Origin: Echinicola soli
GTDB lineage: Bacteria > Bacteroidota > Bacteroidia > Cytophagales > Cyclobacteriaceae
Assembly: GCF_006575665.1 (NCBI RefSeq)
Contig: NZ_CP041253.1
Coordinates: 5,485,001-5,549,000 of the forward strand
Direction of reading: 5' to 3'
DNA length: 64,000 bases
The translations under genes and the position numbers were made by a program. Positions 20,042-29,333 of this stretch are shown piece after piece (position 1 is the first letter of the stretch; the number at the start of each line of letters is the position of its first letter). Under the pieces are notes generated by a model. That model did no database searches, was not told where the DNA came from, and saw nothing but the letters and a program-made list of their open reading frames with translations.

Positions 20042-20310
20042 TGATATTTTGTTACGCTTTACTTTATTTACTGATGCTACCATGATCGACAACAATTCAT
20101 TTCCTTCACGGTGCAATTATTCAATACCATGTGTTAAATCCCTATTGATTTCCATCAATAGTTCCAAGAAATAGAGACTTTCGTCCACTTCTTCTTCCAC
20201 TATTTTTTAATAAAATCAGCTGTGGATTTGGCTCGCTGAGAAGCTCTATAATTAGTTCCTACAGAACTATAGCATCTTATTAACTGCTATGCATTGTACT
20301 CTCTGGTTTA
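20042..20310 (-). pseudogene. Degenerate four-helix-bundle protein gene (S23 / 23S rRNA intervening-sequence family)
   Basis: Reading the minus strand in shifting frames recovers a recognisable S23-family protein: QLIRCYSSVGTNYRASQRAK (about 20286-20229), then STADFIKK, a frameshift in the A run complementary to 20203-20208, then VEEEVDESLYFLELLMEI (about 20200-20147), an in-frame stop at 20117-20119, and GNELLSIMVASVNKVKRNK to about 20045. Family proteins carry TSVGANYRAA and EEADESxYWLEL at the same places. With a frameshift, at least two stops and no recognisable N-terminus the gene is dead. The family is best known from intervening sequences in 23S rRNA and is related to Avd of diversity-generating retroelements; its free-standing function is not established. 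Confidence 0.75.
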
Positions 20311-20448
20311 GGAAGCTTAGAACAAAAAACCAAATTTGCACAGCATATTTTTTGTTCTAAGAATAAGATTGTTTTTCATATCAAAAAGCGTTTGTTCAAC
20401 ATATGAACCTAACACTTTCCAACATAAAAACAATCTCCAATGCAGAGG

Positions 20449-20467
20449 TTCGTACCTCGTACTTCTA
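20449..20467 (-). repeat. Right inverted repeat of the folD-lepA element
   Basis: On the minus strand TAGAAGTACGAGGTACGAA, three bases past the lepA stop codon. Inverted partner of 19999-20017. Confidence 0.6.
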
Positions 20468-20470
20468 TCT

Positions 20471-22264
20471 TTAGTCCAGCTTTAGCACCGCCATAAACGC
20501 TTCCTGCGGCACCTCTACATTGCCTACCTGGCGCATACGCTTCTTGCCCTTTTTCTGCTTGTCCAGCAATTTACGCTTACGCGAAATATCCCCACCATAA
20601 CACTTGGCCAAGACATTTTTACGCATGGCCTTTACTGTTTCCCTGGCGATGATCTTCGTCCCTATCGCTGCCTGAATTGCTATTTCAAACATCTGTCTAG
20701 GCACCAATTCCTTCAATTTCTCACAGAGTCTTTTTCCCCACTCATAGGCTTTGTCCCTATGGACCACTGCTGACAACGCATCCACCACTTCACCATTGAG
20801 CATCACGTCCAGGCGAACCATTTTTGAAGGCTTGTTTTCCCTAAGGTCATAATCCAAAGAGGCATACCCCCTGGAAATGGTCTTTAACTTATCAAAGAAA
20901 TCAAAAACAATCTCAGCCAAAGGCATATCAAAGGTCAGCTCCACCCTGTCCGCAGTCAGGTAGACTTGGTTTTTGATTTGTCCTCGCTTCTCCATACACA
21001 ATTGGATTACTGGTCCGACATAATCGGACTTGGTAATGATCGATGCATGGACATAAGGCTCTTCAATATGTTTGAAAAGGTTTGGATCCGGCATATCCGA
21101 TGGGGCATTGATCAGCTTGATAGTATCATCGTTCATCAATGCCTTAAATTGCACCGAAGGGACAGTGGTGATCACCGTCATGCCAAACTCACGCTCCAAG
21201 CGCTCCTGGATGATCTCCATGTGCAACATCCCCAAAAAACCGCAACGGAAACCAAAGCCCAGGGCTGCCGAGGTTTCAGGTTCCCAAACCAAGGCAGCGT
21301 CATTTAGCTGAAGCTTCTCCATCGATGCCCTCAACTCCTCAAATTCCGTAGTCTCTACGGGATAAATCCCCGCAAAAACCATAGGTTTGACATTTTCAAA
21401 TCCTTTGATGGCTGTGGTACAAGGACGCTTGATATGCGTAATGGTATCCCCTACCTTGACTTCTTTGGCCACCTTGATACCAGAAATCAGGTAACCTACA
21501 TTTCCTGCACTGATGGTTTTCTGTGGGTGTTGGACAATACCAAGCACACCGATTTCATCGGCATCGTATTCCCTGCCTGTGTTGACAAACTTAATCTTAT
21601 CGCCTTTATTAATGGTTCCGTTAAACACACGAAAAAGCACCTCCACACCCCTGAAGGGATTATAAACCGAGTCGAAGATCATGGCCTGCAACGGTTCATC
21701 CGCATTCCCTTTTGGCGCAGATATCTTTTCAACTACCGCATTCAGGATATCTTCGATTCCTGTGCCTTCTTTGCCAGAGGCCAAAATAATATCCTCCCGA
21801 TCACAGCCTATCAGGTCAATCACCTCATCAGCGACTACCTCAGGCTCAGCACCGGGAAGGTCGATTTTATTCAGCACCGGGATAATCTCCAGATCATGCT
21901 CCATTGCAAGGTAAAGATTGGAAATTGTCTGGGCTTCCACCCCTTGGGATGCATCCACGATCAACAAAGCCCCTTCACAGGCCGCAATGGAACGGGAAAC
22001 CTCATAGGAGAAATCCACGTGTCCAGGGGTGTCTATAAGGTTCAGGGTATACTCCTCTCCTTGATAGGTATATTTCATTTGGATCGCATGAGACTTAATG
22101 GTAATTCCCCGCTCACGCTCGAGATCCATATTATCCAACAATTGATCCTGCATCTCCCTTTCAGTCACCGTATTGGTAAACTGGAGAAGACGATCCGCCA
22201 ACGTACTCTTCCCATGATCAATATGGGCGATGATACAGAAGTTTCTTATTTTTTGCATATCCAT
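20471..22264 (-). CDS. lepA: Elongation factor 4 (back-translocating GTPase LepA)
   Basis: Ribosome-bound translational GTPase involved in translation quality or initiation. From the ATG at 22264 the length is 597 residues, close to E. coli LepA (599). G-domain motifs are complete: AHIDHGKST (P-loop, about residues 11-19), DTPGH (G3), NKIDL (G4), followed by domain II, the elongation-factor G-like domains and the LepA-specific C-terminus, with [20 protein letters not shown] and [14 protein letters not shown]. An upstream start at 22351 would add 29 unrelated residues and overlap a good promoter (22273-22305), so it is rejected. The stop sits three bases from the right repeat of the inverted-repeat element. 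Confidence 0.96.
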   Translation of the reverse strand: MDMQKIRNFCIIAHIDHGKSTLADRLLQFTNTVTEREMQDQLLDNMDLERERGITIKSHAIQMKYTYQGEEYTLNLIDTPGHVDFSYEVSRSIAACEGALLIVDASQGVEAQTISNLYLAMEHDLEIIPVLNKIDLPGAEPEVVADEVIDLIGCDREDIILASGKEGTGIEDILNAVVEKISAPKGNADEPLQAMIFDSVYNPFRGVEVLFRVFNGTINKGDKIKFVNTGREYDADEIGVLGIVQHPQKTISAGNVGYLISGIKVAKEVKVGDTITHIKRPCTTAIKGFENVKPMVFAGIYPVETTEFEELRASMEKLQLNDAALVWEPETSAALGFGFRCGFLGMLHMEIIQERLEREFGMTVITTVPSVQFKALMNDDTIKLINAPSDMPDPNLFKHIEEPYVHASIITKSDYVGPVIQLCMEKRGQIKNQVYLTADRVELTFDMPLAEIVFDFFDKLKTISRGYASLDYDLRENKPSKMVRLDVMLNGEVVDALSAVVHRDKAYEWGKRLCEKLKELVPRQMFEIAIQAAIGTKIIARETVKAMRKNVLAKCYGGDISRKRKLLDKQKKGKKRMRQVGNVEVPQEAFMAVLKLD

Positions 22265-22272
22265 TCTGTCGG

Positions 22273-22305
22273 CAAAAATAGTAAATAGTCTTTGCAAAAC
22301 CGCAA
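22273..22305 (-). promoter_or_regulatory. Promoter of lepA
   Basis: Minus strand -33 TTG (22303-22305), 22-base spacer, -7 TATTTTTG (22273-22280). The expected start point is within a few bases of the ATG at 22264, so the mRNA would have almost no 5' leader. Confidence 0.6.
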
Positions 22306-22470
22306 CTTGCACGCCATTAGAATGAAGTAATCCTCCAGGCAGCCAACCCAAGTCACCAAATAAAGCATTCTAATGCCCTAAATACTGCCCCAAACCTCTA
22401 TTTCATCATATATCCAACAACACTTCATATCAAGAAGAAACCTTCACAAGGAATTCTATCTCCCCATTTG

Positions 22471-22478
22471 TATCTTTG
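22471..22478 (+). promoter_or_regulatory. -7 box upstream of the DUF4924 gene
   Basis: TATCTTTG located 25 bases before the ATG at 22503; no TTG at the right distance upstream. It overlaps an alternative TTG start (22476), which supports the ATG at 22503. Confidence 0.4.
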
Positions 22479-22502
22479 CCTTTCCAAAAAGGTTATGCAT
22501 GC

Positions 22503-23030
22503 ATGAAAAAACTGGCAGAAAAGAAAAAAAGGCAAAATATCGGTGAATACATCGTCTACATGTACCAAATGGAAGATTTGCTTCGCTCTTACCAATTCAA
22601 CATGGATGAAGTCCACCAATATGTGATTGCCCATTACCCGGTCCCCCCTGAAGAAAAGAAAGAAATTACCGATTGGTTTGAAGCCCTATCAGAAAAAATG
22701 CAGCAAGAAAACATCCAGGAAACCGGGCATCTGGAGGCCACCCAGCAAGAAGTGAGGAAATTGGCAGAGATCCATTGGGATTTATTAAAATCGGACAGGG
22801 AATACTTTGCCATTTACCATGAGGCAAAGCCCCATATCATCGAATCCATCATCGCAGCCGAGGGGCAGGACATTGGCCATGAAATCCAAATCTGCATCAA
22901 TGGGGTTTACGGGCTATTATTATGCCGGCTGACGGGCAAAAAGCTTACCACTGAACAGGAGAAGGCTGCACAAGCTTTTGGCAAGGTATTGAGCTACCTC
23001 AACCTGGCATATATGGAATATCCCAATTAA
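22503..23030 (+). CDS. DUF4924 family protein
   Basis: A soluble 175-residue protein of unknown function restricted, as far as I know, to Bacteroidota. It begins MKKLAEKKKRQNIGEYIVYM, the typical opening of DUF4924 (charged start followed by NI-x-EYI-x-YMYQ-x-EDL), and is predicted almost wholly helical, with no signal peptide or membrane segment. The start at 22503 is chosen because a longer start at 22476 overlaps a -7 promoter box. It is divergent from lepA and convergent with the helicase gene, so it is probably transcribed alone. I cannot suggest a function. Confidence 0.8.
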   Translation: MKKLAEKKKRQNIGEYIVYMYQMEDLLRSYQFNMDEVHQYVIAHYPVPPEEKKEITDWFEALSEKMQQENIQETGHLEATQQEVRKLAEIHWDLLKSDREYFAIYHEAKPHIIESIIAAEGQDIGHEIQICINGVYGLLLCRLTGKKLTTEQEKAAQAFGKVLSYLNLAYMEYPN

Positions 23031-23058
23031 AAAGGTGCGGCCTCCTTAGCGAGATCCC

Positions 23059-24993
23059 CTAGAATTCCATATACTCGTAAATACTCTTATAAAGTCCGTT
23101 TTCAGCGACAAAGTCCAAAAACTGCTGGTAAAAGGGATGGCTGCTTAAAGTGCCGCTGTCCCCAATGACAATCAATTTTCTTTTGGCCCTGGTAAGAGCA
23201 ACATTCATCCTTCTGGTATCTGCCAAAAAGCCAATTTCTCCTTGTTCATTTGACCGCACCAAGCTGATCAAGACCACATCCCGCTCCTGGCCTTGAAAAC
23301 CATCTATGGTACCGATCGTAACCACATCAGACAGCTCCCTCAGCCCTTCAAATACTGCGCCCTCTTCCATCAACTCGGTCAACTTCTTTACCTGGGCTTT
23401 ATAGGGGGAAATCACCCCAATGGTAAATTGCTGTTCCTGAAAGCACCCTACACCAATTCGTTCTACCAACTTTTCCAGTAGCCCCAAGCCAAAGCGTGCT
23501 TCTTCGGCATTCAGTTTACTTAACGAATCCTTTTCGAGGTGTTCCCCAAAGCCGCTGCCTGCCGTATCGATAAACTCCATTACCGGTTCCGCTCTGCTCA
23601 AGCAGTGGGCATCGGTCAATGCCGCCGCCTCCAATTGCCCTTGATAGAAATATTCACTTGAAAACCGCATGATCAGCTCGGGCATCCGGTACTGCACCTT
23701 AAGCATCCAGCTGGCTTCAGGCTGACGGTCGATTACTTTTTCGAACAAGGTTTCGCTCAACCCTTCCTTACTTGCTTCATATGATTTTATGGTTGGCGGA
23801 AGCTGGCAGTGATCGCCGGCCATCACTACTTTTTTTGCCTTCATGACCGGAATCCAAGTGGCTGGCTCCAGGCCTTGCGCTGCCTCATCGATAAATACTA
23901 CCGGAAACTCCATTCCTTTTAAGGCAGTATGATTGGCCCCCACCAGCGTGGTGGCTATCACCTGGTTTTGCTGAAAGACATCATATAAAATATAATCTTC
24001 CAAATGCCTGGCGGCCTCTTTTACCTTTGATGCCTCAGCAAATAGCTGCTTACGCTGCTGGCGTTCCGCAGCCCCAAAATTTCGTTTATATTTTCTTCCC
24101 AACTTGCGGTACTCCTCCGCTGACTTACGTAATTTCTTTAAATCCTTAAAACTACTGTGCTGTGCTATTTTGGCATCCAGTGTCTGTTCCAAAATCTGAT
24201 CGTCGACCCTTGCAGGATGCCCTATGCGCAAGGTCGATATTCTTTTTGCCAAGAGCTTTTCTACCAGCAAGTCCACTGCAGCATTACTGGGAGCGCAGAC
24301 CATCACTTGAGGGTGTCGTTGTAGCGTCTCATTGATCGCTTGCACCATCGTAGTGGTCTTGCCAGTACCGGGAGGGCCATGCACCAAGGCCACGTCTTGG
24401 GCTGCCAGCACCTTTTGAACTGCTTCAACCTGACTGTGATTTAGATGGGAAGTCGCAAAAACCAAGGGCAATCCAGCCGTAAACGAAGCGGCTTCCTGCC
24501 CCAAAAGGACATCCCTTAGCTGCCCCAATCTTCCTGCACCTGCCTTGATCACCTGCTGCATCGCATACTCCATTTCGCGATAACTTGCCTCATCAAAATG
24601 CAGGTCAACCCCTAATTTGCCATCCTGCAACCAATCCGGCCACTCATGCCCCATCAAGGTAATGACCATGGTATTCTTCTTAACCAAATTGACCACGCCA
24701 TTTGTTCGTAATGGCGCACCGTCCGAAAAATTTGAAAACAAAGAAACCGTCTTTCCGGATTGAAAGCCATGTGAAAGACGGCTATCCCCCCTTTCTATCT
24801 CTACGATCAACCGGTCTCCCAACCCTACTTTGGTCTTCACCACCTGCACGGGGTACCAGCAAATCCCATCCTTCTGCTTATCGGCAATCGAAGCACTGAG
24901 TGTTTTGAGCCGGTACTGCTCCAGGTCTTCTTTCCACTCTTTTTTTAAAAGTTGTAAAGTTATTTTTAATTCTTCCTGTATTCTCGACATCAA
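23059..24993 (-). CDS. Superfamily 1B DNA/RNA helicase (IGHMBP2/Dna2-like AAA domain protein)
   Basis: ATP-dependent helicase of 644 residues. An N-terminal beta-rich region (about 1-170) like that of IGHMBP2/SMUBP1-type helicases precedes the motor. Motor motifs in order: Q/Ia region SHLNHSQVEAV, Walker A GPPGTGKTTT (about 205), CAPSNAAVD, Walker B VVFIDEAAQ (about 370), GDHCQLPPT (motif III), VQYRMPE (motif IV), TIDGFQGQERDVVLIS (motif V) and NVALTRAKRKLIVIGD (motif VI). All catalytic residues look intact. Either of two adjacent ATGs (24993 or 24990) may be used. It is a stand-alone gene, convergent with DUF4924 and divergent from acpH. The substrate (5'-3' on DNA or RNA) cannot be told from sequence. 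Confidence 0.9.
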   Translation of the reverse strand: MMSRIQEELKITLQLLKKEWKEDLEQYRLKTLSASIADKQKDGICWYPVQVVKTKVGLGDRLIVEIERGDSRLSHGFQSGKTVSLFSNFSDGAPLRTNGVVNLVKKNTMVITLMGHEWPDWLQDGKLGVDLHFDEASYREMEYAMQQVIKAGAGRLGQLRDVLLGQEAASFTAGLPLVFATSHLNHSQVEAVQKVLAAQDVALVHGPPGTGKTTTMVQAINETLQRHPQVMVCAPSNAAVDLLVEKLLAKRISTLRIGHPARVDDQILEQTLDAKIAQHSSFKDLKKLRKSAEEYRKLGRKYKRNFGAAERQQRKQLFAEASKVKEAARHLEDYILYDVFQQNQVIATTLVGANHTALKGMEFPVVFIDEAAQGLEPATWIPVMKAKKVVMAGDHCQLPPTIKSYEASKEGLSETLFEKVIDRQPEASWMLKVQYRMPELIMRFSSEYFYQGQLEAAALTDAHCLSRAEPVMEFIDTAGSGFGEHLEKDSLSKLNAEEARFGLGLLEKLVERIGVGCFQEQQFTIGVISPYKAQVKKLTELMEEGAVFEGLRELSDVVTIGTIDGFQGQERDVVLISLVRSNEQGEIGFLADTRRMNVALTRAKRKLIVIGDSGTLSSHPFYQQFLDFVAENGLYKSIYEYMEF

Positions 24994-25062
24994 TGGTTAT
25001 TTTTAATATTCAAAACTAATGTAATTAAACCGGGTTTTCAGGCATTCAAACGTTTTTCAATA

Positions 25063-25668
25063 TTGAACTTTTTAGCACACGCATATCTATCATTTGACCA
25101 CCCCAAGGTTCTGCTCGGGAACTTTATAGGTGATTTTGTACGCGGCAACCTGGAGGAACAGTTTGAACCGGGGATCGCCCTGGGCGTCCATCTTCACCGG
25201 GAAATAGACCATTTCACAGACACTCATCCGGTGGTGAAGGAGGCACAGGAGATGTTAAAGCCTATCTACAAGCGCTATTCGCTGGTGATTACTGATGTTT
25301 TTTTTGATTATTTCTTGAGCAAATACTGGAATGAATACGACGACAGAAGCATTCAGGAATTTTCGCAGCAAGTCTATGCCATCATAGACAAAAACAAAGA
25401 AAAACTCCCTAAAAGCTTTTTGCAGCTCTTTCACCACATGAAAACAGGAAACTGGCTAGTGGTATATGGGACCATTGACGGTATGAAAGCCACCTTGACT
25501 GCCATCTCCAAACTTACTACTTTTGATTCCAAAATGGGATCAGCCCATCTGTTTCTCCAACAGCACGAGACAGCGCTGAAGGGATATTTTGACCGCTTCT
25601 TCCCTGATTTGATCACTTTCTCCAGGCATAAAATGGAGGAACTAATGAAAGATTATGATTCATTGTAA
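25063..25668 (+). CDS. acpH: Acyl carrier protein phosphodiesterase (DUF479)
   Basis: Member of the AcpH family, which removes the 4'-phosphopantetheine arm from holo-acyl carrier protein; it is related to HD phosphohydrolases. 201 residues. Conserved family features are MNFLAHAYLS at the start, GNFIGDFVRG (about residues 19-28), LHREIDHFTDTHP (about 44-56) and DVFFDYFLSKYW. The start is a TTG at 25063, chosen because MNFLAH is the almost invariant N-terminus of the family and no ATG precedes it. Its last codons overlap the next gene by 14 bases. Biochemical function is known for E. coli AcpH; for this distant homologue it is inferred. Confidence 0.85.
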   Translation: MNFLAHAYLSFDHPKVLLGNFIGDFVRGNLEEQFEPGIALGVHLHREIDHFTDTHPVVKEAQEMLKPIYKRYSLVITDVFFDYFLSKYWNEYDDRSIQEFSQQVYAIIDKNKEKLPKSFLQLFHHMKTGNWLVVYGTIDGMKATLTAISKLTTFDSKMGSAHLFLQQHETALKGYFDRFFPDLITFSRHKMEELMKDYDSL

Positions 25669-26104
25669 ACCAAAACGATCCACCTATATATCATTAGGGA
25701 TAGTAGTCGCCATCCTCTTTGCCGGCTTGAGCTATATCCTTCATGATTTTAGCACCGTCAGGACGTATGGATTGGCATTTTACCTGATCAGTGCCAGTAT
25801 CCTCACAGTGGTACTCCTCATGCTATTGGTAAAAATGATGGCCGGATACCGTTTTGTTACTGCCGGCAAAGGCAAAATAATCGTAAGGCTACCACTCAGG
25901 GGAATGAAAAAAGACTATCCCTTGGCGGACATCCTGGTGTGGCAGGAAGAGATTGTGCATGCCAATAAAAAAGAATTCAGGCAATTGACCATCGTTTTTG
26001 ATGACAAAAACTCCATCAGCCTCAGCAACCACGAACATGTCAACTACATTGAGCTCTACCAATACCTGATCAAAAAAGTCCCAAAGAAAAAAATCAAGCC
26101 CTAA
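25655..26104 (+). CDS. Small membrane protein of unknown function
   Basis: 149 residues with two N-terminal membrane segments (about 11-29 and 38-62) followed by a soluble, mixed beta/alpha C-terminal part of about 80 residues ending in a lysine-rich tail. The layout (two TM helices, then a PH-like beta domain) recalls small membrane proteins with bacterial PH folds, but I see no defining motif. It overlaps acpH by 14 bases and is surely translated from the same mRNA. I do not recognise the family. Confidence 0.65.
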   Translation: MIHCKPKRSTYISLGIVVAILFAGLSYILHDFSTVRTYGLAFYLISASILTVVLLMLLVKMMAGYRFVTAGKGKIIVRLPLRGMKKDYPLADILVWQEEIVHANKKEFRQLTIVFDDKNSISLSNHEHVNYIELYQYLIKKVPKKKIKP

Positions 26105-26184
26105 ATAGCGCGCATGATCTATCCTTCGATTTCATACGGCAATATTGAAGGATCATTTCAGGAATAAGGCCGGGACTTATTAAA

Positions 26185-26218
26185 GGCATGGTCCAAGCCT
26201 GAAGACTTGGACCATATT
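26185..26218. terminator. Hairpin between convergent genes, probable terminator
   Basis: Perfect 10-bp stem ATGGTCCAAG (26188-26197) / CTTGGACCAT (26206-26215), between the small membrane protein gene and the M42 peptidase gene. T runs are weak on both sides, so the call is moderate. Confidence 0.5.
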
Positions 26219-26254
26219 TAGCCTTTCTTTATACTTGACACTGTTGCTTTTACT

Positions 26255-27307
26255 TTAATGTTTCCAGTCGTACTGGTCTATGTTTTCCAGACAGGCATTG
26301 AGCAACTTGATGCTTGCTGCGATATCTTTTTTGTTAGCCATTTCGATGACTTGGTGCATGTGCCTGGTAGGAATGGAAATAGCCCCCGCGATAGCTCCTT
26401 GCTTCCCCATTCGCTGCACCCCTGCGGTGTCTGTACCACCGGCCGTAAGGATCTCAGGCTGCCATTTGATTTGATTGCTTTCGGCAGTTTTTTTCATAAA
26501 GTCCACCATTCTATAATCACAGATGGTCATGGCATCCATTATTTTAACAGCAGTCCCCTTTCCGAGCTCGGTCACCTTCTCATGTGGTGAAGCGCCCGGC
26601 ACATCAAATGCAATGGTCGTATCCAGGGCGATCCCAAAATCCGGATTGACCCCATGGGCAGCCACATTTGCTCCGCGAAGCCCTACCTCCTCTTGGACGG
26701 TAAAGGCAGCATAAACATCATAAGGAGGGTTTTTAATGGTTTTTAGCGCTTCTATCAGGATAAAAACAGCTACCCGGTTATCGATGGACTTACAATTCAC
26801 ACAGTCCCCCATCTCTATCAGTTCGCGGTCTCTGGTCACCGAATCCCCCACCTGGACGTACTTCTCTACCTCATCCTTGCTCATTCCCAGGTCAATAAAA
26901 TAGTCGGTAGTTTTGGGAAGTTTGTTCCTTTCGTCGGGCGTCATGACATGGATCGGCTTGCTGCCCATCACCCCGACTAAGTCCTTCTTGCCATGCACAA
27001 TCACCCTTTGGGCAGTCAGGGTCTTCGGATCAAAACCGCCCAGGGTATGGAATCTCAAAAAGCCATTTTCATCTATGTGTGTGATGATAAACCCAATCTC
27101 ATCCATGTGAGCGGCCACCATCACCCTCTTCCCATCAGGATTTTTACTCCCTTTTTTGACGGCGATGACATTGCCTAAGTTATCTACCTTTACCTCATCT
27201 ACCAACGGGGTCACTTCCTGAATGACCAAGTCCCTGATTCTTTTTTCAAAACCAGGCGCACCGGCAATTTCACAAACTTGCTTTAACAGTCCAGTATTGA
27301 TACTCAT
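26255..27307 (-). CDS. M42 family metallopeptidase (glutamyl/leucyl aminopeptidase type)
   Basis: Cytoplasmic two-metal aminopeptidase of the M42 family (tetrahedral peptidases related to PepA/YsdC/FrvX, often labelled endoglucanase in error). 350 residues, the expected size. Visible metal ligands and catalytic residues: AAHMDEIGF (about residues 66-74, first metal His and catalytic Asp), SIDNRVAV (about 176-183, bridging Asp), TVQEEVGLRGA (about 207-217, catalytic Glu pair), ALDTT and the late GGTDTAG and PTRHMH (about 320). The start MSINTGLLKQVCEIAGAPGFE fits the family. It probably degrades small peptides left by the larger proteases. It is a single gene flanked by terminators. Confidence 0.92.
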   Translation of the reverse strand: MSINTGLLKQVCEIAGAPGFEKRIRDLVIQEVTPLVDEVKVDNLGNVIAVKKGSKNPDGKRVMVAAHMDEIGFIITHIDENGFLRFHTLGGFDPKTLTAQRVIVHGKKDLVGVMGSKPIHVMTPDERNKLPKTTDYFIDLGMSKDEVEKYVQVGDSVTRDRELIEMGDCVNCKSIDNRVAVFILIEALKTIKNPPYDVYAAFTVQEEVGLRGANVAAHGVNPDFGIALDTTIAFDVPGASPHEKVTELGKGTAVKIMDAMTICDYRMVDFMKKTAESNQIKWQPEILTAGGTDTAGVQRMGKQGAIAGAISIPTRHMHQVIEMANKKDIAASIKLLNACLENIDQYDWKH

Positions 27308-27365
27308 ATTTTTTACAGTTTAATTTTTTAAGTGTTTTTCTTTGGCAGGCCCTTTGGCAGGCCTG

Positions 27366-27400
27366 AAAATACAAAAAGGCCATCATAATGACGGCCTTTT
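27366..27400 (-). terminator. Terminator after the amidophosphoribosyltransferase gene
   Basis: Stem AAAAGGCC (27400-27393, minus sense) / GGCCTTTTT (27381-27373), 11-base loop, followed by TGTATTTTC. Located 21 bases after the purF-type stop codon. Confidence 0.75.
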
Positions 27401-27420
27401 CTTCTATATTTTAGCTTTGC

Positions 27421-29304
27421 CTAGTAGGCCCTTACGACCTTTCCTTCCATAAAGTTGACAAAGGATTTGTTCACCACTTTCATGCCCCCTTCCGTGGGAA
27501 AATCACCGGTAAAGTACCAGTCCCCCAGGTGCTCAGGACAGGACTTATTGAGGTTTTCTACTGTTTGGTAGATTACCTTGACTTCAGCATTTATCTGATC
27601 CATGGTGATGATATCGGCTATTTTGTCCGAAATCTGCTGAGGGGTAAACTTCCCATACACTTCTTTGACGAAGTTTTCTTCGGCATCAGGATTGGCCACA
27701 CACTTGTCATACACTTCATCCAAAATGTACTGCTGCCCGGTTTCTTCCAACAGCTTTAAGGCCGCCCTGAAGGCAATGAACTCACGCATCTTGGACATAT
27801 CGATCCCATAGCAATCAGGATAGCGGATCTGGGGTGCTGAAGACACAACGATGATTCGCTTGGGCTTCAACTTATCCAAAGTTGTCAGAATACTCTTCTC
27901 CAAGGTCGTTCCCCTCACAATACTGTCATCCAGTACAACAATAGTGTCTACACCGGAGCGGATTACCTCATAGGTAGTATCATAGACATTGGCCACCATG
28001 ACATCGCGGTCATTGTCATTGGTAATAAACGTCCTGAGCTTGACATCCTTGTTCACCAACTTCTCCACTCTCGGCCTAAAGCTCAGCAAATCCTCGATAT
28101 TTTCCAGATGAGGCTTTCCTTCCAATAAGATTTCCCTCCTCTTGGCACTGAGGTAATCTTCAAGCCCTTCGATGAGCCCGAGAAAAGCAGTCTCGGCAGT
28201 ATTGGGGATGTAGGAAAACACGGTATTTTTTAGATCAAAATCAATCGCCTTGAGAATCTGGGGAATCAGGGCTTTTCCGAGTTGTTTTCTTTCCCTGTAA
28301 ATATCCGGGTCGGTACCCCTTGAAAAATATATTCGTTCGAATGAACAGGATTTTTTCTCCAGTGCGGAAATGATTTCATGCTCTCCATAGGTGCCGTCTT
28401 TATTGACGATCAACGCATGCCCTGGTTTGATTTCTTGAATAGCATTGTAATCGATGTTAAAAGCAGACTTAATGGCCGGTTTTTCTGAAGCAATGACCAC
28501 AATTTCATCATCGGCATAGTAATAGGCTGGCCGGATTCCGGATGGATCCCTTACTACAAAACTGGCTCCATTCCCGATGATTCCTGCCATGGCATAACCA
28601 CCGTCAAAATCCCTGCAGGATCTTCTCAGGATCCTTGCCACATCCAGTTCCCGCTCAATTACTTCTGTGATCTCATTATTGGAATATTCTCCTTTGTATT
28701 TATTGAAAATCCGTTGATTTTCCTCGTCTACGAAGTGCCCGATTTTCTCCATCACCGTCACGGTATCTGTCTTTTCTTTCGGGTGCTGCCCTAGCTCCAC
28801 CAACTTCCCAAACAGTTCCTCCACATTGGTCATGTTGAAGTTTCCTGCCATCACCAAATTCCTACTCCTCCAGTTGTTCTGTCTCAAGAAAGGATGACAT
28901 GTTTCGATACTGTTTTCCCCGTGAGTACCGTACCTCAAATGCCCTAACCATACTTCACCGGAAAAGGCTACATTGTCCTTGATCCAGTCTGCATTATTCA
29001 ATCCTTCTTCGCCTCCCTGCTTCTTTGCTTTTCGAAACTTCTTGGCCACTTTTCCGAAAAGGTAGTTGACCGCTTGCGGATCCACAGACCTGTACCGGCT
29101 AATGTACCGGGTGCCGGGCTTGCTGTTTATTTTAATGTTTGCAATTCCTGCACCATCTTGGCCCCTGTTGATTTGTTTCTGCATCAGCACATAGAGCCTG
29201 TTTGCAGCATACATGGGTGTACCATATTTATCAATATAGTATTGAAGGGGCTTGCGGAGCCTGACCATGGCTATGCCGCATTCGTGTTTGATTTGATCAC
29301 TCAT
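27421..29304 (-). CDS. purF: Amidophosphoribosyltransferase-type protein (PurF family, long form)
   Basis: Combines a class II glutamine amidotransferase with a phosphoribosyltransferase; PurF makes 5-phosphoribosylamine, the first step of purine synthesis. The presumed nucleophile is Cys9 in KHECGIAM, so the first eight residues would have to be removed, as in the propeptide-bearing Bacillus enzyme. The glutaminase region shows HLRYGTHG and FDGGYAMAG; the PRPP loop is VVLDDSIVRGTTL (about 455). At 627 residues it is over 100 longer than E. coli PurF (505), with insertions in the N-terminal domain and an extra C-terminal part. This long form is usual in Bacteroidota, where a shorter PurF may also exist, so housekeeping PurF is likely but not certain. 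Confidence 0.88.
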   Translation of the reverse strand: MSDQIKHECGIAMVRLRKPLQYYIDKYGTPMYAANRLYVLMQKQINRGQDGAGIANIKINSKPGTRYISRYRSVDPQAVNYLFGKVAKKFRKAKKQGGEEGLNNADWIKDNVAFSGEVWLGHLRYGTHGENSIETCHPFLRQNNWRSRNLVMAGNFNMTNVEELFGKLVELGQHPKEKTDTVTVMEKIGHFVDEENQRIFNKYKGEYSNNEITEVIERELDVARILRRSCRDFDGGYAMAGIIGNGASFVVRDPSGIRPAYYYADDEIVVIASEKPAIKSAFNIDYNAIQEIKPGHALIVNKDGTYGEHEIISALEKKSCSFERIYFSRGTDPDIYRERKQLGKALIPQILKAIDFDLKNTVFSYIPNTAETAFLGLIEGLEDYLSAKRREILLEGKPHLENIEDLLSFRPRVEKLVNKDVKLRTFITNDNDRDVMVANVYDTTYEVIRSGVDTIVVLDDSIVRGTTLEKSILTTLDKLKPKRIIVVSSAPQIRYPDCYGIDMSKMREFIAFRAALKLLEETGQQYILDEVYDKCVANPDAEENFVKEVYGKFTPQQISDKIADIITMDQINAEVKVIYQTVENLNKSCPEHLGDWYFTGDFPTEGGMKVVNKSFVNFMEGKVVRAY

Positions 29305-29333
29305 CGGGTATTTGCAAGTAGTATTTTAAGCAA

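Larger units (their letters stand above)
19999..20467. mobile_element. Small inverted-repeat-bounded element with dead four-helix-bundle gene
   Basis: A 469-base unit fills almost the entire folD-lepA gap. Its ends are 19-base imperfect inverted repeats matching at 16 of 19 positions (19999-20017 and 20449-20467), built on a repeated GTACGA core. It contains the remains of a four-helix-bundle (S23) gene. No transposase is present, so if mobile it would be non-autonomous. Calling it an element is inference from the repeats and cargo; a second copy elsewhere would be needed to prove it. Confidence 0.45.

Noticed and set aside
20449..20467. Right repeat as an ordinary lepA terminator
   Set aside because: It does not fold into a local hairpin with a T run; its best partner is the distant inverted copy at 19999-20017.
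22264..22351. Longer LepA start at 22351
   Set aside because: It adds 29 residues absent from LepA proteins and would run through a good promoter at 22273-22305.
27341..27366. Tandem GGCAGGCC repeat upstream of the M42 gene as a regulatory element
   Set aside because: Only two short units, likely chance duplication beside the purF terminator; no further support.
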